Below, in pieces: positions 38,864-49,340 of a DNA stretch of 64,000 bases (its first letter is position 1; every line of letters begins with the position of its first letter). Origin of the DNA: Pycnococcus provasolii (Eukaryota > Chlorophyta > Pseudoscourfieldiophyceae > Pseudoscourfieldiales). A model generated the notes under the pieces. It ran no database searches. It worked only from the letters and a program-made list of their open reading frames with translations, and had not been told where the DNA came from. The stretch is taken from contig CP150566.1 in assembly GCA_049487715.1 (NCBI GenBank), positions 620,001 through 684,000 of the forward strand, written 5' to 3'. A program made the translations under genes and the position numbers.

Positions 38864-41290
38864 TCATCCCCTTAGTGCGGACGCCGCGGCGACGAGGGCA
38901 TCCACGCCATTTTCGTCATCGTCCGCCACGACATCACGTGCGTTGGTGACAAGGCGCCTTCCCAGAGCCAGCACGCGACGCTCGCACTTTGCCCGCGCAT
39001 CCGCATCTTGAATTTCCTCCAAATCGGCATTATGCGCTATGCCCACGATGCGTCGCACCATCTTCGCGCCGGAGAACCCGAGTGCGTCGGCACGGAGCTC
39101 GCGCATGTACTTGCGCATGTAAGCATCGCTCGCCGGAACGTGCGCCTCTCCGGCCGCCTTGCGCTCCGCCTCACGCTGCTTCCACAACTCGACGAATCGA
39201 GACGAAAATCCGTCCCAAACAGCCTTCACAGCCTCGAGGAGAAATTCGCGGCTCTTTGACCGGTCTTCTCCCGTCACTTGCTCCCATCCATCCTGAGAAA
39301 AGAAGCAGATGAGCAGATTGCTGATCACCGCGCCAATGTCAAATCCCATCGGCCCGTAGAAGGCAAACTCTGGGTCGATGGCATACGTCGTTTGATGCTC
39401 GAGATCGAGCATAAACGAGCCGGTGTGAAGATCGCCGTGGAGAAGTGCCTCGTTCGCCTCGACGAACTTGCGCTTCAGCGCAGCAATGCCTGCGTGCAAA
39501 GCCACATCCTCTCGCAGCTCAGCCGCATCCGCATCAAGTTGAGGCGTCGTCCATCTGTTGTTCGATGCGACGATGTACGGCTCGGTGAAAATGACCTGCT
39601 CAGTGAGCGCACACATCTCCGTGTTGGCATTCTCTGAAGCCAGCTTACGGAACGCCTCGTCATTTGCGCTCGCCAACCTGCTTGTCATGAAGAGCGTCTT
39701 TGCAAGAAACTCTGCAACATGTGGACCAAAGAAGTCGGGCGTGCTTCCCGTGTACAGGAGTTTGCGCGCAATGGTGTGAGGCGGTCTGAGGTACTGCATG
39801 GCCATCACGCTCATCTTCTCATCGTACACGTAAACCTCAGGCGTGTGCTCGGGGCAGACGGCAAATTCTTCCCTGAGTGCGCTCGCCTCGCGACGCATGC
39901 GATTAAGCGTCAGCGGCCAGGACTCACCCACGCACCGGACGTACGGCCTGGCTTGCTTCACAACCACGCCGTGGCTTCCGGGCGCTTCGACAATGTACAC
40001 GAAATTGATGTTCCCGTCGCCAACCTCGTGGCACGTCCAGCTCTCGACCGGCGCCTTCCCCATGAGTGAAGCGAGACGCGGATGTTCGGCAATGTACTGC
40101 TTAACGCCCTGCTCGTCAAGGTCACGGTAGCCTGCGGGCACGACCAGAGCGGGTGTGCCGGCAGCCTCGGAGGTGGTGCCAGACAGCAGGGATTTCATGT
40201 CCACCACCCCGCCATTATTCCACCCCACGCCGCGGTCGGTGATGATCCCCTCGATGAGATCGGAGGGCGTGACGTCGAATACAGGGTTCCATGTGGGCAC
40301 ATTTGAAGCCGCGACCATCGTGCCTCGAACGTGCGTTAGCTCCTCGCTGCCTCGCTCCTCAATTTCAATCTCCTTGCCACTTGCAATATTCAGATCCACG
40401 GTCGTCGTGGGCGCCGCGACGAAGAACGGAACGCCATGGCGCTTCGCGGCAATGGCGAGCGCGTATGTCCCAATTTTGTTCGCCGTGTCACCATTCTGTG
40501 CGATGCGATCTGCGCCCACGACGCAGGCATCCACCTCCCCGCGCGCCATCAAAAAGGCGGCGGCGCTGTCGGCAATGAGCGTCCGTGGCATACCCTCGTG
40601 CGCAAGCTCGAACGCCGTGAGCCGTGCACCCTGTAGCCAAGGTCGGGTTTCGAGGGCTACGCACTTTGCGAGTTTTCCGCTCGCGTGCAGCGTACGAACG
40701 ACGCCGAGTGCAGTTCCGTGACCCGCGGTGGCGAGAGCTCCGGTGTTGCAGATTGTCATGACGCGAATTTGGGTTGGACACGTGCCCCCGTTTCGTGAGG
40801 CGACGGCGTCGCACAGTGCTTTGGCGCCGTTCTCTCCAATGGCCAGGCAAGAAGCGAGGTCTTCGCGCTGGTACGCCTCCGCGTCGGTGATCACCGCCTC
40901 CTTGACGTGCTCTGCTGTGGCACCGGGAACGGCGGCGGCAGACTCGACAGTGCCCTTCAGGCGTGTACAAGCCTCGCCAAGGTTCACCGCGGTGGGGCGG
41001 CTCGTGTATAGGTGATTCATGCAAGCAACAACGAAGTCGCGAACAGCCACAGCCGTCGGGAAAGCTGCGGCATTGTGCAGCTCGACGGCGACAGAGAGCG
41101 CTGCGGAGACAGCGATGGCGGGTGCCCCACGCACAGCCATCTCCTTGATTAGAGTCCAGCACGTCTCGTGGTCGTTCGCGGGCAGGTATGTGGTTTCGTG
41201 CGGCAGCTTGCGTTGGTCAAGCAGCTGCAGAGATCCACGGGAGTAGACGATGGCACGCAGCGCGCTGTCGTCGCTGGTAGGTGCCGGCAT
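38864..41290 (-). CDS. Bifunctional methylthioribose-1-phosphate isomerase / methylthioribose kinase (MtnA-MtnK fusion)
   Basis: An 808-residue methionine-salvage enzyme. Residues 1-~385 are MtnA: RGAPAIAVSAAL, CNTGALATAGHGTALGV (catalytic Cys), VGADRIAQNGDTANKIGTY (catalytic Asp) and TTTVDLNIASGKEIEIEERG. Residues ~395-808 are MtnK: VGDGNINFVYIVE, VKQARPYVR, LLHGDLHTGSFML (kinase catalytic HGD) and IDPEFAFYGPMGFDIG (metal site). MtnK phosphorylates 5-methylthioribose; MtnA then isomerises the phosphate to methylthioribulose-1-P. The order in the protein is the reverse of the pathway. One continuous frame, ATG at 41290, no intron. The spermidine synthase gene upstream in the window produces the pathway's input. 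Confidence 0.94.
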   Translation of the reverse strand: MPAPTSDDSALRAIVYSRGSLQLLDQRKLPHETTYLPANDHETCWTLIKEMAVRGAPAIAVSAALSVAVELHNAAAFPTAVAVRDFVVACMNHLYTSRPTAVNLGEACTRLKGTVESAAAVPGATAEHVKEAVITDAEAYQREDLASCLAIGENGAKALCDAVASRNGGTCPTQIRVMTICNTGALATAGHGTALGVVRTLHASGKLAKCVALETRPWLQGARLTAFELAHEGMPRTLIADSAAAFLMARGEVDACVVGADRIAQNGDTANKIGTYALAIAAKRHGVPFFVAAPTTTVDLNIASGKEIEIEERGSEELTHVRGTMVAASNVPTWNPVFDVTPSDLIEGIITDRGVGWNNGGVVDMKSLLSGTTSEAAGTPALVVPAGYRDLDEQGVKQYIAEHPRLASLMGKAPVESWTCHEVGDGNINFVYIVEAPGSHGVVVKQARPYVRCVGESWPLTLNRMRREASALREEFAVCPEHTPEVYVYDEKMSVMAMQYLRPPHTIARKLLYTGSTPDFFGPHVAEFLAKTLFMTSRLASANDEAFRKLASENANTEMCALTEQVIFTEPYIVASNNRWTTPQLDADAAELREDVALHAGIAALKRKFVEANEALLHGDLHTGSFMLDLEHQTTYAIDPEFAFYGPMGFDIGAVISNLLICFFSQDGWEQVTGEDRSKSREFLLEAVKAVWDGFSSRFVELWKQREAERKAAGEAHVPASDAYMRKYMRELRADALGFSGAKMVRRIVGIAHNADLEEIQDADARAKCERRVLALGRRLVTNARDVVADDDENGVDALVAAASALRG

Positions 41291-41589
41291 TGCGGAGGAG
41301 GAGGCTGGTTATGGCGGAATGGTACGGGGCAGATCGGGTGGGGGGAAATCGCAGGAAGTGAGGAGCGGAGGGCAGCCTTGTGCTGGGGATCCCTCCTTGC
41401 ATCAACGTGCGTGGACTTGGGCCGGATTCTCGGTTTCCCGCGCCGCGCCGCCCTTTTCCCTTTCCTTTGCCCTTCCCCTTTTCCCTCCCCTTGTTGTTGT
41501 CGTTGCCTGTCACCTGCGCCGAGCAAAAAGCGGCTGTTCGGAGTTTGCCCTCTTGCATCGCACGCACCGCAGGCGCACAGCCAACCGCC

Positions 41590-43179
41590 ATGGAAGAGGC
41601 TCAGTGCGTGATTCTCGACTATGGAAGCCAGTACACGCAGCTCATCGCGAGGCGAGTGCGCGAGCAGAGCGTGTACAGCATGATCGTTCCAGGAGATAGC
41701 ACACTCGAGCGCGTCACCTCGTACAAGCCGCGCCTCGTCGTGCTGAGCGGCGGTCCCAACTCCGTCATGGCGGAGGGGGCACCCACCGTGCCTGACGGCC
41801 TGTTCGAGTACTGCGCTTCCGAGCAGGTGCCTGTCTTGGGCATCTGCTACGGCCTGCAGCTCATCGTGCACTCGCTCGGCGGCGAGGTGGTGGCTGGCGA
41901 GACGCGCGAGTACGGGCGCATGGAGGTGACTACGGACCCCAAAAGCTTGCTGTATCACGACGAGCACAGCGATAAGCAGATGGTGTGGATGTCGCACGGC
42001 GACGTGGCGAAAACGCTTCCCGACGGCTTTCGCGTCGTCGGACGCAGCTCGACAGGTGCGGTGGTTGCAATTGAGCACGCGGAGCGTCGCATCTACGGCC
42101 TTCAGTACCACCCGGAGGTGATGCACAGCGAGCGCGGCGTGGAGACGCTTCGACGCGCGCTGTTCGACATCGCGAAATGCGATCGCTCGTGGGACATGCA
42201 GAGTGCCCTGGACAGCCAGCTGGCGGCGATTCGCACAAAAATCGGCAACACGAAGCACGCAGTGTGCGCGCTTTCCGGTGGCGTCGACAGTGCGGTGGCA
42301 GCCACGCTCGTGCACAAGGCTATTGGCGACCGCCTGCACTGCGTGTTTGTGGACAACGGACTTTTGCGCTACAAGGAGCAGGAGCGCGTTCGGCAGATGT
42401 TCAAGGAGCATCTGCACCTTCCCGTGACGATCATCGACGCAAGTGAGCGGCAGCTGGCGAAGTTGAAGGGTGTGAGCGATCCGGAGAAGAAGCGAAAGGC
42501 GATTGGCGCGGAATTCATCGCCATCTTTCAGGAGTTTGCCGAGAAGCTGGAACGCGACCTCGGACACAAGGCTGAATTCCTCGTGCAGGGTACGCTGTAT
42601 CCGGACGTCATTGAAAGCTGCCCACCACCGGGTTCGGGGCAGAAGCACAGCCACGTCATCAAGAGCCATCACAACGTCGGCGGCCTTCCCGAGAAGCTCG
42701 GGTTCGACCTCGTCGAGCCGCTGCGATGGCTGTTCAAGGACGAGGTGCGCAAGCTCGGCCTTCTCATGGGTGTTCCAGAGGTGTTCATCAAGAGACATCC
42801 GTTCCCCGGCCCAGGCTTGGCGGTACGCTGCCTCGGCGACGTGACTGCCGAACCACGGGCGCTTGACGTTCTTCGGGATGTGGACGAGATTTTTATCAAC
42901 GCGCTTCGGGAGTTTGACCTCTACGACCAGATTTGGCAGGCGTTTGCCGTGTTCCTGCCCATCAAGTCTGTAGGCGTACAGGGCGATCAGCGAAGCCACA
43001 AGCACGTCGTCGGCCTGCGTGCCATCACGAGCAGCGACGGCATGACCGCGGACTGGTTCCGCTTCTCCGGCGACTTTCTCGCGGAGGTTTCCAACCGCAT
43101 CACGAACCAGGTGAGCGACGTAAACCGCGTCGTGTACGACATCACGTCCAAGCCGCCGTCGACGGTGGAGTGGGAGTAA
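41590..43179 (+). CDS. guaA: GMP synthase (glutamine-hydrolysing)
   Basis: A 529-residue enzyme, the normal size for the family, that converts XMP to GMP in purine synthesis. The class I glutamine amidotransferase domain has the Cys in LGICYGLQ and His/Glu in YHPEV (residues 1 to about 200). The ATP pyrophosphatase P-loop is LSGGVDSAVAA (about 225-235). The C-terminal dimerisation part has HPFPGPGLAVRC and ends with KPPSTVEWE, as in the bacterial form. ATG 41590 is chosen (GCCATGG); the frame is open upstream to 41380 but not family-like. It diverges from the MtnA-MtnK gene with 299 bp between starts. Confidence 0.96.
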   Translation: MEEAQCVILDYGSQYTQLIARRVREQSVYSMIVPGDSTLERVTSYKPRLVVLSGGPNSVMAEGAPTVPDGLFEYCASEQVPVLGICYGLQLIVHSLGGEVVAGETREYGRMEVTTDPKSLLYHDEHSDKQMVWMSHGDVAKTLPDGFRVVGRSSTGAVVAIEHAERRIYGLQYHPEVMHSERGVETLRRALFDIAKCDRSWDMQSALDSQLAAIRTKIGNTKHAVCALSGGVDSAVAATLVHKAIGDRLHCVFVDNGLLRYKEQERVRQMFKEHLHLPVTIIDASERQLAKLKGVSDPEKKRKAIGAEFIAIFQEFAEKLERDLGHKAEFLVQGTLYPDVIESCPPPGSGQKHSHVIKSHHNVGGLPEKLGFDLVEPLRWLFKDEVRKLGLLMGVPEVFIKRHPFPGPGLAVRCLGDVTAEPRALDVLRDVDEIFINALREFDLYDQIWQAFAVFLPIKSVGVQGDQRSHKHVVGLRAITSSDGMTADWFRFSGDFLAEVSNRITNQVSDVNRVVYDITSKPPSTVEWE

Positions 43180-43903
43180 TTTGCAACACAAGTTTTCTTT
43201 TCTTCTTCCATCATTTGTTTTCTACTTACCTTATCCTACCCCCTTCCAAAACGGAACGTGCGCAAAAAACATGTGAGGGTGACTGGTTTCGTGTACTGCA
43301 TGCGCGAAATTCCTTGTGTTTTATAAATAACTGGGGGTAAGAAGGTTCGGACGGACGCTTCCTTTGTGGTGTCGTCTGTCAGTTTGTGTTGTAGCACTTC
43401 TCTTCTCGTGTACCTCTAGAGCAGCACACCGCACCTTTCACAGTTCGGGGGTTTGCTTCTGTGTGGATCCATCCCCGAAATAGAAATCCCCACGAACTGA
43501 AGTGCCACTCCAAATCACAGGTTCAAGAAAGGGACCCCCCAGGGGTGACCTACCTTAGTAGCTTTGTTAATTCCCCTTGGCCGAAGATTCCATGCCTGCC
43601 CCGAGGATAGCCTTGCCGTCCCCGTTTGATTGAGGATACCGGATCGTTTCGTCGGTCTCCTTGCTGGCGGCGCATCAGGCCTCCTCACCAAACCCCCCTT
43701 CCCTTCCCTTCGCCCTTCGTCCTCGCTGCTTCCGCCCCCCTTCCCCTCCCCGGGCCCCGGCCTCTGTGCTGTGGCTTTGCCCTCGCCCTCTCTCTCTCGC
43801 CCTCTCGCCTGCACGCCGCCGCTGACGTCCCTCCCCCTCCCTCTCCTCCCTCCCTCCCTCGCTCGCCCTCTCGCCTCACTCGAGGCCACAGCACACAGCA
43901 GCC
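43180..43903. other. EF2 5' region: hairpin-forming sequence and pyrimidine-rich leader
   Basis: No gene found. At 43441-43499 an imperfect inverted repeat pairs CAGTTCGGGGGTTT with AAATCCCCACGAACTG around a 29-nt loop. From about 43670 to the ATG the strand is strongly C/T-rich, as in leaders of highly expressed translation genes. Confidence 0.5.
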
Positions 43904-46642
43904 ATGCCCAAGTTTACCATCGGTACGCAACCAATACCACACGACAACTGGGCACACAAGTACATGCAAACAGAAAGCTAACGAGGGTTCACACACGCAC
44001 ACACTTCCAAACCAACTTCACACACAAAAAAACTCAACCGCGCGTTCGTTTCCTCTCCTGTCACTTGTCAACGACGACGACGACGACGACGACGACGGCA
44101 CTTTATTATTATTATTATTACAGATGAGATCCGCGGGATCATGGACAAGAAGCACAATATCCGCAATATGTGCGTGATTGCCCACGTCGACCACGGAAAG
44201 TCGACGCTGACGGACTCTCTTGTCGCCGCCGCGGGTATCATTGCCACGGAGGCTGCCGGAGACACGCGCCTCACGGACACGCGTGCCGATGAGCAGGAGC
44301 GCTGCATCACCATCAAGAGTACTGGAATCTCGCTGTACTACCAAATGGCGGATGAAAAGCTCAAGGACTTCAAGGGTGAAAAGAACGGAAACGACTTCCT
44401 TATCAACCTCATCGACTCCCCCGGGCACGTTGACTTCTCCTCGGAGGTGACAGCCGCGCTGCGCATCACGGACGGCGCGCTGACGGTCGTCGACTGCGTC
44501 GAGGGTGTGTGCGTGCAGACGGAGACGGTGCTCCGCCAGGCCCTTGGCGAGCGCATCAGGCCGGTGATGACGGTCAACAAGCTCGACCGCTGCTTCCTCG
44601 AGCTTATGCTCGACGGAGAGGAGGCTTTCCAGAACTTCAACCGCGTCATTGAGTCCGCGAACGTCATCATCTCCACGTACACGGACGACAAGCTCGGCGA
44701 GTGCATGGTGTACCCCGAGAAGGGAACCGTGTCGTTCAGCGCTGGCCTGCACGCGTGGGCATTCACGCTCACCACCTTCGCGGACACCTACTCGAAGAAG
44801 TTCGGCATCGACCGCGAGAAGATGATGACCAAGCTGTGGGGTGACAACTTCTTCGATCCCAAGACGAAGAAGTGGACGAAGAAGAACACTGGCGCACCCA
44901 CGTGCGTGCGTGGCTTCGTGCAGTTCATCTACAACCCCATCAAGCAGGTGATTGAGGAGTGCATGAAGGAGAACCGCGAGAAGGTGTTCCAGATGTGCGA
45001 GAAGCTCGGCGTGATGTCCAAGCTCAAGCCGGAGGACAAGGACCTCAACGGCAAGCCTCTCATGAAGCGCGTCATGCAGACATGGCTCCCGGCAAGCGAT
45101 GCGCTCCTTGAGATGTTCATCAACCACCTTCCCTCGCCGCACACGGCGCAGTCATACCGCGTGGACACGCTCTACGAGGGACCTCTCGACGACCAGTACG
45201 CCGACTGCATCCGCAAGTGCGACCCCAACGGCCCGCTCATGCTCTACGTCTCGAAGATGATCCCCGCGCAGGACAAGGGACGATTCTACGCCTTTGGCCG
45301 CGTTTTCGGCGGAAAGTGCTGCACGGGACAGAAGGTTCGCATTCTCGGACCGAACTACGTGCCGGGCACGAAGAAGGATCTCTACCTCAAGTCGATCCAG
45401 CGCACCGTGCTGTGCATGGGCCGCAAGCAGGAGGCTGTCGAGGATGTTCCGTGCGGCAACACCGTCGCTCTCGTTGGACTCGATCAGTTCATCCAGAAGA
45501 ATGCCACCATCACAGACCAGGCGAACGAGGATGCGCACCCCATCAAGGCGATGAAGTTCTCGGTGTCGCCGGTCGTCCGCGTCGCGGTTGAGTGCAAGGT
45601 TGCCAGCGACCTCCCCAAGCTTGTCGAAGGACTCAAGCGCCTTTCCAAGTCCGATCCCATGGTCCAGTGCCACATCGAGGAGACGGGAGAGCACATCATC
45701 GCCGGTGCCGGCGAGCTGCACCTCGAGATTTGCCTGAAGGATCTGCAGGAGGATTTCATGGGCGGAGCGGAGATCCGCGTGTCCGAGCCTGTCGTCGCGT
45801 TCCGCGAGACGGTGCAGAACAGGAGCGACCACACCGTGATGTCCAAGTCGCCGAACAAGCACAACCGCCTGTACATACAGGCTCGCCCGCTCGAGGATGG
45901 ACTTCCCGAGGCGATTGACGAGGGCAAGGTTACGCCGCGTGACGATCCCAAGGAGCGCGGCCGCCTGCTCGCGGCGGAGTTCGGCTGGGACAAGGATATG
46001 AGCAAGAAGATCTGGTGCTTCGGACCTGACACGACGGGACCTAACATGTTCATCGATGTCTGTAAGGGTGTGCAGTACATAAATGAGATCAAGGACTCGG
46101 TCGTGGCGGCGACGCAGTGGGCCACCAAGGAGGGTGTGCTCGCTGAGGAGAACATGCGCGGAATCTGCTTCGAGATTGAGGACGTGGTTCTTCACACGGA
46201 TGCCATCCACCGTGGAGGTGGACAGATCATTCCCACGGCCCGCCGCTGCCTGTACGCTTGCGAGCTTACGGCTGAGCCCCGACTGATGGAGCCCGTCTAT
46301 CTCGTCGAGATCCAGGCGCCGGAGCCCGCTCTCGGCGGAATTTACTCCACGCTTAACCAGAAGCGTGGCATGGTGTTCGAGGAGCAGCAGCGTCCCGGAA
46401 CGCCCATCTACAACATCAAGGCGTACCTTCCCGTCATTGAGTCGTTCGGATTCACTGGAACTCTCCGTGCCGCGACGTCTGGACAGGCGTTCCCGCAGTG
46501 CGTGTTCGACCACTGGGACCTCATGCAGGCTGACCCGCTTTCGCCCGGCTCGCAGACGGCTGACATCATCGCCGGAATCCGCAAGCGTAAGGGCATCAAG
46601 CTTGAGATTCAGCCGGTTAGCGAGTACGAGGACAAGCTGTAA
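43904..46642 (+). CDS. EEF2: Translation elongation factor 2 (EF2), two exons
   Basis: GTPase that drives ribosomal translocation in the cytosol. Exon 1 is 43904-43922 (MPKFTI plus one base), exon 2 44124-46642; splicing restores [14 protein letters not shown], the standard EF2 start, and gives 845 residues. The G1 motif is [12 protein letters not shown], switch II has [11 protein letters not shown], and NKLDR is G4. The domain IV tip carries [13 protein letters not shown], with the histidine that becomes diphthamide. The C-terminus DYEDKL-type ends as SEYEDKL. It is the best conserved protein here. Codon use is strongly GC-biased and regular, consistent with high expression. Confidence 0.98.
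43923..44123 (+). other. Intron 1 of EF2, with ACG and TTA microsatellites
   Basis: A 201-nt GT-AG intron after codon 6 (phase 1). It contains an ACG trinucleotide run (about 44070-44096) followed by a TTA run up to the CAG acceptor. The spliced product matches the EF2 N-terminus exactly. Confidence 0.95.
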
Positions 46643-46844
46643 GCGAGTCTGAGGACTGCCGACGACCTTTGTTTGTGGTGGGATAAATTTGGTGTTTTTA
46701 GTTTTTTTTAGTCGAAAGAGAAATCTTTTCTTTGCCCTTTTCCTTTTACTGCACACCCTTTTCTAATCAACCTAACCTCGTTTGCAAACTGTGCTTCGTG
46801 GCCCGGTAAGCCTGTACGGCGAATTTCGGCAAGTTCCGACGTGT

Positions 46845-47615
46845 TCAACTGCTACTACTTGTGGTGCTCATCTCGATATCCTCAAGTCGGTCAAACTTGG
46901 GTTCTTCGTTGCCACCCTTGCCAAACTTTGTGTACATGACGTAAGCACCCACGCCGAGAACTGCAAATACAAAGACAACACCAATAGCCAAGCCGTTGCC
47001 ACCACCTCCTCTTCCTTGACTCGACGGCTCAGGTGTCGTCGTCGTTGCCGCCGCTGCCGCCTCTTTGCGCGTCGACTTCGCGGCCGACGTTGTCACGGGA
47101 CTTACTGGCGCTTGTGTGGTGGGCGTCACGTCGTCGCCTGCGGCATCCAGTGTAAAGTCGATGACGAGCGTGGCATTCATGGGGATGTGCTTGTGTAAGC
47201 ACTGCTTACTTGCACAGCGAGGGTGATGCATATGCTCGCCCATAGTTGGCGGCACCGTGAGCACGCGGTGACCTCCCACTCTCATACGAAACATGCCAAC
47301 GTTTATGCCCAGTGGCACCTGGTTCGTTCCCACCTCGAAGTGCAACTTCATATTCGACTGGTACACGACGCCCTCCGTGCTATTCTGCCCGATTGCCTTC
47401 GCCTCCGCAATCGTGACGAGCACCTGCGTGCCCGGGAACGCCTCGTCGCCGGTACCCTTAACCTTCTCCTCGATGTGAAAGTGCGCAAGGTCCAGTCCCT
47501 TGGTGTTGTTGTGCAAGTACGGCAGAGCCTGCTCCTTCGTCACCTGAACCTCCGCGGCTTGCACAGCCACCAGCGCGAGTGCGGCCACTGCGAGCGTCAG
47601 CGTATGCGCGAACAT
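46845..47615 (-). CDS. Signal-peptide FKBP-like protein with C-terminal membrane anchor
   Basis: A 256-residue type I membrane protein: signal peptide to AVQAAE, FKBP-like domain (about 40-170), Thr/Ser/Pro-rich stalk and one transmembrane segment (about 215-235), then a short acidic tail. FKBP-like blocks are VPLGINVGMFRMRVGGHRVLTVPP and PMNATLVIDFTLD. An insert with MGEHMHHPRCASKQCLHKH replaces the usual YGE loop and adds His and Cys residues. The aromatic residues forming the normal rapamycin/substrate pocket are mostly missing, so peptidyl-prolyl activity is doubtful. Converges on EF2. It probably serves in the ER or at the cell surface. Confidence 0.75.
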   Translation of the reverse strand: MFAHTLTLAVAALALVAVQAAEVQVTKEQALPYLHNNTKGLDLAHFHIEEKVKGTGDEAFPGTQVLVTIAEAKAIGQNSTEGVVYQSNMKLHFEVGTNQVPLGINVGMFRMRVGGHRVLTVPPTMGEHMHHPRCASKQCLHKHIPMNATLVIDFTLDAAGDDVTPTTQAPVSPVTTSAAKSTRKEAAAAATTTTPEPSSQGRGGGGNGLAIGVVFVFAVLGVGAYVMYTKFGKGGNEEPKFDRLEDIEMSTTSSSS

Positions 47616-47927
47616 GGTGCGGCGGTTTGTTGGTGAGTCGGTGATTGTGAGCGCGCGTAGGTGAAGTGGAGGCGGAAGGGGAGAGGGGAAAAAGGGGGAG
47701 GCGTTCGACCACGAAACAGCCTGCCTAATACAGTACTATCGTCATGCGTTGGAGGGGAGAGAGGCTGGGAACCACCTGGGGGTTAGAGGAGTGGTTAGGG
47801 GTTAGGAAACCGAACTTCGCCGTGAGGTTTCGCGGTGTGCAGTTGGGTTAGGCGCGTTCGTTCTTCTTTCTTCTTTGTCTAGTGTTACACATATGTCACG
47901 CGCCACACGCGTTGACAACCGCTATCG
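47616..47927. promoter_or_regulatory. FKBP upstream region with GGTTAGG telomere-like motif
   Basis: The leftward FKBP gene is preceded, at 47779-47806, by GGGGTTAGAGGAGTGGTTAG followed by GGGTTAGG; in the gene's sense it reads CCTAACCCCTAACC. It is 164-191 bp from the ATG and overlaps the 3' end side of the GT54-like gene. No other feature seen. Confidence 0.5.
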
Positions 47928-49340
47928 TCAAACGAAGGCGATCGGCTTGGTCGTCCACTCGAAACGACCGCCAAAAGCATCTGACGTGTCGCAGGGCGAA
48001 ATGTCGGACTTCGTCCTGCAAGCCGCCTGGTACTTCTCAGTCGCCGCGAGACTCCAGACGTTGTGCATGCCCTCGTAGCACCCTGGCCACGCCTGCCGCT
48101 TCGGCCGCACTTCGAAGCTCGATATGTGGCCTATGTGAGCGTATAGATTCGATTGGTAAATGAAAAGTCTACGACCGCGAAGTGCATTAGCGACTGCCGG
48201 CGCCACCTTGCGGTCACCTCCCAGCCTTGCACCTCGGCCAAGCTCCGACCACTCGCGCCACAGCAGATCGACGGGCTGGCGTTCGACGTTGTCAGCCAAA
48301 TACGTGTCCAGCAAAGATACGTCGTCTGCACGAAGCACGATGCCGTTCATGCCGTAACTCACGCGAATACCAAGCCACTTGTTTGCATGTAAGACATTCA
48401 CCTTGTCGATAACGTAGTGCACTGCTCGAAGGCTATGCGGACACGCCTTGAAGTCGTCCTCGAAGAACATGTAGTACGACGGCTTCGGACCGCGAAATAT
48501 GTACCGCATGAGCGAAAGGACGTCAAGAGTCTGCTTGCGTGCGCGCTTGCCTGGGCGGTTGGTGGGATTGTTGAGGTCGTCTGGCTCGGGCGTGCCAGGC
48601 TTGACGGGATCCACGAGCGTACTGTCCTCATACCTTGTGGCCAAGAAACGAACGTGAGCCGCCGCCTTCGCACCGTACGCCTTTACGATGTGTCGCTCTG
48701 TGTTGAAGAAAGCCCTATGCTCGTCAGCGGCGGGCTCGCAGTTCATCACGTAGACCACGACTCGGCCCCACATCACATCTGCTTCGTCGTTCGGAAGCTC
48801 AGCCAGCAAGCTCTCCAATGTCGGTGTGAGGTAGTCCGCGTCGTCCTTTCTACGCACCGTAGGTATTGCAATTGCAAGCCATACGGGCGAGTCCGCGCTT
48901 GCACTTGTACCGGAAATTGCGTCGCGCGCTGGCGTCGTCGATACCTTTGGGCAAGGGCTGCGCGCCTCCGCTGTGGGAAGCGCGTTCGAAGCTGCAGCAA
49001 CATCGACGTCTCCAGCTCTGCGGAAGCGCTCCAAGCTTGTAGCCGTGTCTTGCACGTTGCGATGGATCTCAGCAAGGCTTTCTGCCAAAGTCTCTCTATC
49101 TGGACGATTGTCGAAGTTCTGTACCAGGCTTGCGAGGCCAACTTCCGCGGACCGGTCTTCGTATACGAAGAGGAGCAGGAGCAGCAGCACGGCGTTGGCG
49201 AGCAAGCTCACCATCAGCCACGAGCCTCCAGTCGCCAGTGTCCTGCTGCTCGTTGCTAAGACTGCAGGGACGTGCACGTGATGCACGTCGCCGGCGTACT
49301 CGGCGTCGTGCGGCAACGCGGCTGCCGTGGTTCGCCGCAT
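47928..49340 (-). CDS. Golgi glycosyltransferase, GT54 (MGAT4)-like
   Basis: A 470-residue type II membrane protein: short N-terminus, signal anchor at about residues 38-62, a helical stem, then a catalytic domain. It contains WLAIAIPTVRRKDDADYLTPTLESLLAEL, which resembles the first conserved block of GnT-IV (MGAT4, GT54), and YMFFEDDFKACPH, a probable EDD metal/nucleotide-sugar site. The C-terminus has SNLYAHIGHISSFE, another GT54-like element (here reading LFIYQSNLYAHIGH). Specificity cannot be inferred; GT54 adds beta-1,4-GlcNAc to N-glycan cores. The start ATG at 49340 is used because 49361 is GTG. Confidence 0.72.
   Translation of the reverse strand: MRRTTAAALPHDAEYAGDVHHVHVPAVLATSSRTLATGGSWLMVSLLANAVLLLLLLFVYEDRSAEVGLASLVQNFDNRPDRETLAESLAEIHRNVQDTATSLERFRRAGDVDVAAASNALPTAEARSPCPKVSTTPARDAISGTSASADSPVWLAIAIPTVRRKDDADYLTPTLESLLAELPNDEADVMWGRVVVYVMNCEPAADEHRAFFNTERHIVKAYGAKAAAHVRFLATRYEDSTLVDPVKPGTPEPDDLNNPTNRPGKRARKQTLDVLSLMRYIFRGPKPSYYMFFEDDFKACPHSLRAVHYVIDKVNVLHANKWLGIRVSYGMNGIVLRADDVSLLDTYLADNVERQPVDLLWREWSELGRGARLGGDRKVAPAVANALRGRRLFIYQSNLYAHIGHISSFEVRPKRQAWPGCYEGMHNVWSLAATEKYQAACRTKSDISPCDTSDAFGGRFEWTTKPIAFV

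Noticed and set aside
41149-43191. Long open frame on the minus strand opposite GMP synthase
   Set aside because: It mirrors the high-GC third positions of guaA; composition is Arg/His/Leu-rich and it overlaps a highly conserved gene.
43904-44160. EF2 starting at the internal ATG 44141
   Set aside because: Exon 1 plus the GT-AG intron restores the universal [14 protein letters not shown] start.
45152-46756. 534-codon antisense frame over EF2
   Set aside because: Same shadow effect of strong codon bias; no family-like residues.
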